NCBI RefSeq assembly: GCF_018224615.1
Contig: NZ_JAGTUK010000001.1
Coordinates: forward strand, 1,116,001-1,180,000
Direction of reading: 5' to 3'
Length of the DNA: 64,000 bases
Source: Microbacterium paraoxydans
GTDB lineage: Bacteria > Actinomycetota > Actinomycetes > Actinomycetales > Microbacteriaceae
Shown: one piece after another, positions 60,165-64,000 of the stretch
Position numbering within the stretch: the stretch's first letter is position 1
Layout: each line of letters opens with the position of its first letter
Translations under genes and position numbers: made by a program
The notes under the pieces: model-generated
What the model was told of the DNA's origin: nothing
Seen by the model: the letters and a program-made list of their open reading frames with translations, nothing else
The model's database searches: none

Positions 60165-61640
60165 TCAGTGGCCTCCGTGGGCCGCATCCCCCGCATCGTC
60201 GGCGGGCTTGCGCACGAACGGGCTCAGCGCCACCGCCGCAAGCGAGATGATCGCCGCGAGGAGGAAGGCCATGCGGGCGCCCGGTGCTCCCGCGGCTGCT
60301 CGCGACAGTCCGTCGTCTTCGCCCGCGTGCAGGATCGCCGAGTAGGTGACGGTGAGCAGCGCGACGCCGGCCGCCCCGCCCACCTGCTGCAGCGTGTTGA
60401 GCACCGCCGAGCCGTGCGAGTACAGCGAGCGGTGCAGCGACCCCAGCGACGACGAGAACAGCGGCGTGAACGACATCGCGAGCCCGACCGACATGGCCGC
60501 CTGCACGATGATCAGCAGCCACCACACGGTGTGCTCGCCCACGGTGGAGTAGAAGAACAGCGACGCCGACACCAGCACCGTGCCGGGGATCAGCAGCGGG
60601 CGCGTGCCACGGGCGTCGTACACCCGGCCCATGACCGGGCCGAGCAGGCCCATCAGCACCGAACCCGGGAGCAGGATGAGACCTGACTCGAGCGCCGTGA
60701 GTCCCGCCACGTTCTGCAGGTACTGCGGCAGCAGGGTGAGCGTGCCGAACATCGACAGCGCCAGGATGGTCATGATGATCACGGCGAGCGAGAAGTTGCC
60801 CACGCGGAACACCCGCAGGTCGAGCAGGGCGTCGTCCACGCGCTGCAGCACGAGCTGACGCCAGACGAACAGTCCGAGCGACACGGCGCCGACGGCCAGC
60901 GCGATCACGCCGGCCGTGCCACCGGAGCCGCCCTCACCGCCGAACTGGCTGAGGCCGTACACGATGCCGCCGAAGCCGAGCGCCGCGAGCGGGATCGACA
61001 GCACGTCGAGCGGCGCCTTGCGGGTCTCGCCCAGGTTGGTCATCCACTTCACGCCCATGAACAGCGAGACGAGGGCGATCGGCAGCACGATCGCGAACAG
61101 CGCGCGCCAGTTGAACGCGTCGAGCACGGCGCCCGCGAGCGTGGGGCCGATCGCCGGGGCGAGCGAGATCACCAGACCGACGCGGCCCATCATGCGACCG
61201 CGCGACTGCGGCGGCACCACGTTCATGATGGTGGTCATCAGCAACGGCATCATGATGCCGGTGCCCGCGGCCTGGATGACGCGGCCGACCAGCAGCACCG
61301 AGAAGCCGGGGGCGACCAGGGCGACGAGGGTGCCCAGCGAGAACGCGGTCATGGCGGCGATGAACACCTGCCGCGTGGTGAAGCGCTGCAGGATGAACCC
61401 GGTCGTCGGGATCACCACCGCCATGGTCAGCATGAACGCGCTCGTGAGCCACTGCCCGAGCTCGGGCGGGATCCCGAGGTCGGTGTTGAGGTGCGGGATC
61501 GCGATCCCCATCGTGGTCTCGTTGAGGATCGCGACGAAGGCCGCGACGAGCAGCAGCCAGATCACGCGCATGTCGCGGCGAGGGATCTCGCCGCCCTGCG
61601 CGGGAGGCGTCGTGATGGAGCCGGTATCGACGGCAGACAT
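60165..61640 (-). CDS. DHA2-family MFS drug exporter
   Basis: 491 residues, about 14 membrane segments. The DHA2 pattern is clear: LNETTMGIAIPHLNTDLGIP in the first helix region, WLTSAFMLTMAVVIPTTGFI, motif A-like GFILQRFTTRQVFIAAM, the antiporter motif C region RVGLVISLAPAIGPTLAG, and a central cytoplasmic loop near residue 215. It exports drugs or metabolites with proton exchange. GGAGG six bases before the ATG supports the start. No adjacent TetR or MarR regulator is seen. Confidence 0.93.
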   Translation of the reverse strand: MSAVDTGSITTPPAQGGEIPRRDMRVIWLLLVAAFVAILNETTMGIAIPHLNTDLGIPPELGQWLTSAFMLTMAVVIPTTGFILQRFTTRQVFIAAMTAFSLGTLVALVAPGFSVLLVGRVIQAAGTGIMMPLLMTTIMNVVPPQSRGRMMGRVGLVISLAPAIGPTLAGAVLDAFNWRALFAIVLPIALVSLFMGVKWMTNLGETRKAPLDVLSIPLAALGFGGIVYGLSQFGGEGGSGGTAGVIALAVGAVSLGLFVWRQLVLQRVDDALLDLRVFRVGNFSLAVIIMTILALSMFGTLTLLPQYLQNVAGLTALESGLILLPGSVLMGLLGPVMGRVYDARGTRPLLIPGTVLVSASLFFYSTVGEHTVWWLLIIVQAAMSVGLAMSFTPLFSSSLGSLHRSLYSHGSAVLNTLQQVGGAAGVALLTVTYSAILHAGEDDGLSRAAAGAPGARMAFLLAAIISLAAVALSPFVRKPADDAGDAAHGGH

Positions 61641-61788
61641 GGGCGGCCTCCAGGGCGTCGAGGGGGAAGAGGGCGCGAGAGTTCGCAGGAGTCACTCAGC
61701 GTAACGGGTGCCGCGGACATTTCATTCCGATCCCTGCCATATCCGCTCAGGGCGGAGCGCGACGGGCGGCGAGGTCGGTGGCCGTGGG

Positions 61789-61794
61789 TACGCT
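61789..61794 (+). promoter_or_regulatory. -10 element of the ABC exporter gene (leaderless geometry)
   Basis: TACGCT, six bases (tgcgcc), ATG at 61801. Confidence 0.65.
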
Positions 61795-61800
61795 TGCGCC

Positions 61801-63906
61801 ATGAGCATGGGTGGCATGGGCGGCGGACCGCGGGTTGGTTTCCGCGGGGTCGATGAGGAGGCCCAACGCCGCCTGAACGCCGAGGCCCCGCGCATCGAGG
61901 GCCTAGGCAGCCGTGTGGTCGCGCTGTTCAGCGCCTACCGATGGCGCATCCTCCTGACCGGCATCCTCGTGGTCGCGGGAGCGGGCATCGCCGTCATCCC
62001 GCCGCTGCTGGTGCAGCGCATCTTCGACGACGCGCTGTTCCCCGTCGACGGCGGCGGCCCGCAGCTGCAGCTGCTGGCGTGGCTCGTCGGCACCATGGTC
62101 GCGCTGTTCCTGCTCTCGGCCGGTCTCGGCGTCGTGCAGACGTGGCTCACCGCAACGGTGGGCAACAGCGTCACGGGCGACCTCCGGGTGCGCCTGTTCG
62201 AGCACCTGCAGGCCATGGAGCTCGGTTTCTTCACCCGCACGAAGACCGGGGTCATCCAATCTCGCCTGCAGAACGACGTCGGCGGCGTCTCCGGCGTGCT
62301 CACCAACACGGTCACGAGCATCCTCGGCAATGCCGTCACCGTGATCGCCTCGCTCGTCGCGATGATCCTGATCGACTGGCGCCTCACCCTGATCGCGGTC
62401 GTGTTGATGCCGTTCCTGGTGCTGGTGCAGCGCCGCGTCGGCCAGGTGCGGGCGCGCATAGCCGGGGAGACGCAGGAGTCCCTGTCGGAGCTCACCTCCA
62501 TCACGCAGGAGACGCTGAGCGTGTCGGGCATGCTGCTCTCCAAGGCGTTCAACCGGCAGCGCACCGAGTCGGAGCGCTACCAGGCGGAGAACCGCAACCA
62601 GGTGGTGCTGCAGGTTCGCCGGGCCATGAGCGGCCAGGGCTTCTTCGCGGTCGTGCAGGTGATCATGGCCAGCGTCCCGGCGGTCATCTACCTCGTGTCC
62701 GGGTTCTTCATCGCGGGCGGCACCGGGGCCATCACGGCCGGCACGATCGTGGCGTTCACCACGGTGCAGGCACGGCTGCTCATGCCGTTGATGGGGCTCA
62801 TGCGCGTCTCGCTCGACCTGCAGACCTCCTCCGCCCTGTTCGCGCGCATCTTCGAGTACCTCGACCTGGTGCCCGAGATCACCGATGCGCCGGACGCGAT
62901 CACGGTCGACCGGGCACCGGGGCCACGGGGTCGCGTGGAGTTCGCCGACGTGGTGTTCCGCTATCCGGATGCCGCGCCCGACGCGCGGCCCACGCTGCAC
63001 GGGGTGTCGTTCGTGGCGGAGCCGGGGCAGCACGTGGCTTTCGTGGGGCCGTCCGGTGCGGGCAAGACCACGATCATCTACCTCGCGCCGCGCCTGTACG
63101 AGGCCACGGCGGGCACCGTGCTGTTCGCCGGGGCCGATGTGCGCACGCTGCGCCAGGATTCGATCATCGACGACGTGGGCATCGTGTCGCAGGAGACGTA
63201 CCTCTTCCACGCCACCATCCGGGAGAACCTGCTCTACGCCAAGCCCGACGCGACTGAGGACGAGCTGATCGCCGCGTGCACCGCGGCCAACATCCACCAC
63301 ATCATCAGCGGCTTCGAGAAGGGCTACGACACCGTGGTCGGTGAGCGCGGGTACCGGCTGTCGGGCGGGGAGAAGCAGCGGATCGCGATCGCTCGTGTGC
63401 TGCTGAAAGACCCGCCGGTGCTGCTGCTCGACGAGGCGACCTCGGCGCTGGACACGGTGTCCGAGCGGGTCGTGCAGGAAGCACTGGACGAGGCGGCCAA
63501 GGGGCGCACGACGCTCTCGATCGCCCACCGGCTGTCGACCGTGATGGGCGCCGATGTGATCCACGTGATCGACGCCGGACGCATCGTGGAGTCGGGAACG
63601 CACGCCGAGCTGTTGGCGCACGGGGGTCTCTACGCCGAGCTCGCCGCGCAGCAGGTCGCGGCGTCGCGCGTGCTCACGGTCGAGGCCGAGGTGGAGGCGG
63701 ACGACGACCCCGCGCAGCCCGCGACCGGGGGAGTGCGCGCGGGCCTCGACGCCCGGCGGGCCGATCGTGCGCCCGACGACGCGGCCGCGGCGGATGCCGT
63801 CACCGCACTCGCGACCGCAGCCCCGCTCCTCACGCCGACCGCTCCTGCTTCGGCCGCCGCTGTCGCGTCGCCCGACCCCGACGACCCCGCGCTGCCCGAG
63901 GCGTGA
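61801..63906 (+). CDS. ABC exporter, fused permease and ATPase
   Basis: 701 residues: six membrane helices in the type IV exporter fold (about 40-330), then the nucleotide-binding domain (about 375-615) with Walker A VGPSGAGKTTIIYLAP, Q-loop IVSQETYLFHATIRENLLYA, signature RLSGGEKQRIAIARVLL, Walker B VLLLDEATSALD and H-loop SIAHRLST. A long Ala/Asp/Pro-rich tail (about 620-701) is not part of the fold. It acts as a dimer; substrate unknown. The start ATG 61801 is set by the leaderless promoter; an upstream in-frame extension is not conserved-looking. Confidence 0.95.
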   Translation: MSMGGMGGGPRVGFRGVDEEAQRRLNAEAPRIEGLGSRVVALFSAYRWRILLTGILVVAGAGIAVIPPLLVQRIFDDALFPVDGGGPQLQLLAWLVGTMVALFLLSAGLGVVQTWLTATVGNSVTGDLRVRLFEHLQAMELGFFTRTKTGVIQSRLQNDVGGVSGVLTNTVTSILGNAVTVIASLVAMILIDWRLTLIAVVLMPFLVLVQRRVGQVRARIAGETQESLSELTSITQETLSVSGMLLSKAFNRQRTESERYQAENRNQVVLQVRRAMSGQGFFAVVQVIMASVPAVIYLVSGFFIAGGTGAITAGTIVAFTTVQARLLMPLMGLMRVSLDLQTSSALFARIFEYLDLVPEITDAPDAITVDRAPGPRGRVEFADVVFRYPDAAPDARPTLHGVSFVAEPGQHVAFVGPSGAGKTTIIYLAPRLYEATAGTVLFAGADVRTLRQDSIIDDVGIVSQETYLFHATIRENLLYAKPDATEDELIAACTAANIHHIISGFEKGYDTVVGERGYRLSGGEKQRIAIARVLLKDPPVLLLDEATSALDTVSERVVQEALDEAAKGRTTLSIAHRLSTVMGADVIHVIDAGRIVESGTHAELLAHGGLYAELAAQQVAASRVLTVEAEVEADDDPAQPATGGVRAGLDARRADRAPDDAAAADAVTALATAAPLLTPTAPASAAAVASPDPDDPALPEA

Positions 63907-63939
63907 GCGGCTCGCGCGGCCGAGCCCGGGGCGTGTGCG

Positions 63940-64000
63940 TCAGTGCACCGACAAGCCGCCGTCGACGAACAGCGAGTGACCCGTGACGTAGGCCGAGCCC
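63940..64000 (-). CDS. SDR-family oxidoreductase, C-terminal end only
   Basis: Only the last 19 codons are inside the window: GSAYVTGHSLFVDGGLSVH and stop. YVTGHxLxVDGG is the carboxy-terminal signature of classical short-chain dehydrogenases (FabG-like). The rest lies beyond position 64000, so substrate and length cannot be judged. Confidence 0.85.
   Translation of the reverse strand, partial: GSAYVTGHSLFVDGGLSVH

Overview
The window is a high-GC, densely coded actinobacterial chromosome segment. Gene content and family resemblances (DUF501, DUF4307, DUF4245, an Rv1086-like cis-prenyltransferase, NADP-type GdhA next to Ppc, a 100-residue DUF7882-like protein) point to Microbacteriaceae, most likely Microbacterium; this assignment is inference from recognised families, not from a database search. 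I see no prophage, insertion sequence, CRISPR array or integrated element. No stretch longer than 300 bases lacks a gene or RNA element.

Layout. 1-7.1 kb: central carbon and nitrogen genes (gdhA partial, ppc), the Na+/H+ antiporter nhaA, mazG and hisS. 7.1-14.3 kb: accessory genes (SGNH hydrolase, VOC protein with divergent AraC regulator, amino-acid permease, DUF4442 protein) and a self-contained GntR/DUF1648/CPBP-protease operon behind a clear operator. 14.4-19.9 kb: eno, a FtsB/DivIC-like protein, DUF501, an S8 protease and a type II NADH dehydrogenase with a Lys-Ala-Pro tail, closed by a strong terminator. 20-22.3 kb: an unrecognised protein, then a manganese (yybP-ykoY) riboswitch in front of another unrecognised protein, then a tRNA with anticodon UAA but a short variable loop. 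22.4-35.9 kb: an alanine-racemase-fold protein with a sugar-lactone-oxidase-like flavoprotein, LemA, a YcaQ-type glycosylase, an AI-2E exporter coupled to threonine dehydratase, greA, hemolysin III, a short-chain cis-prenyltransferase, a class V aminotransferase and PIN-PhoH. 36-45.3 kb: the xseA-xseB-DUF4245-carbonic anhydrase-fumC operon, divergent ispH and an IclR regulator, a candidate small RNA with three UCCCCA hairpin loops, and divergent fbaA/glpX. 45.4-64 kb: rmuC and an exonuclease, a methyltransferase, ychF, a GH65 enzyme, manganese catalase, M20 peptidase, Dps, small proteins, a DHA2 drug exporter, an ABC exporter and the end of an SDR gene.

Two themes stand out. First, expression signals are unusually regular: 24 start codons are preceded by a -10-like hexamer (17 fit TANNNT, 7 fit NANNNT) with exactly six intervening bases, the geometry of leaderless transcripts, while eno, gdhA, fbaA, greA, ndh and dps keep leaders and Shine-Dalgarno sites. 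Second, the most interesting non-coding signals sit in the two largest intergenic gaps: the manganese riboswitch with a start-site-sequestering hairpin at 21.1-21.3 kb, and the multi-hairpin C-loop RNA at 42.28-42.42 kb. Metabolically the segment joins glycolysis/gluconeogenesis (eno, fbaA, glpX), anaplerosis (ppc, carbonic anhydrase, fumC), glutamate formation and isoprenoid synthesis (ispH, cis-prenyltransferase), plus oxidative and DNA-damage defence (Mn catalase, Dps, RmuC, ExoVII, YcaQ).
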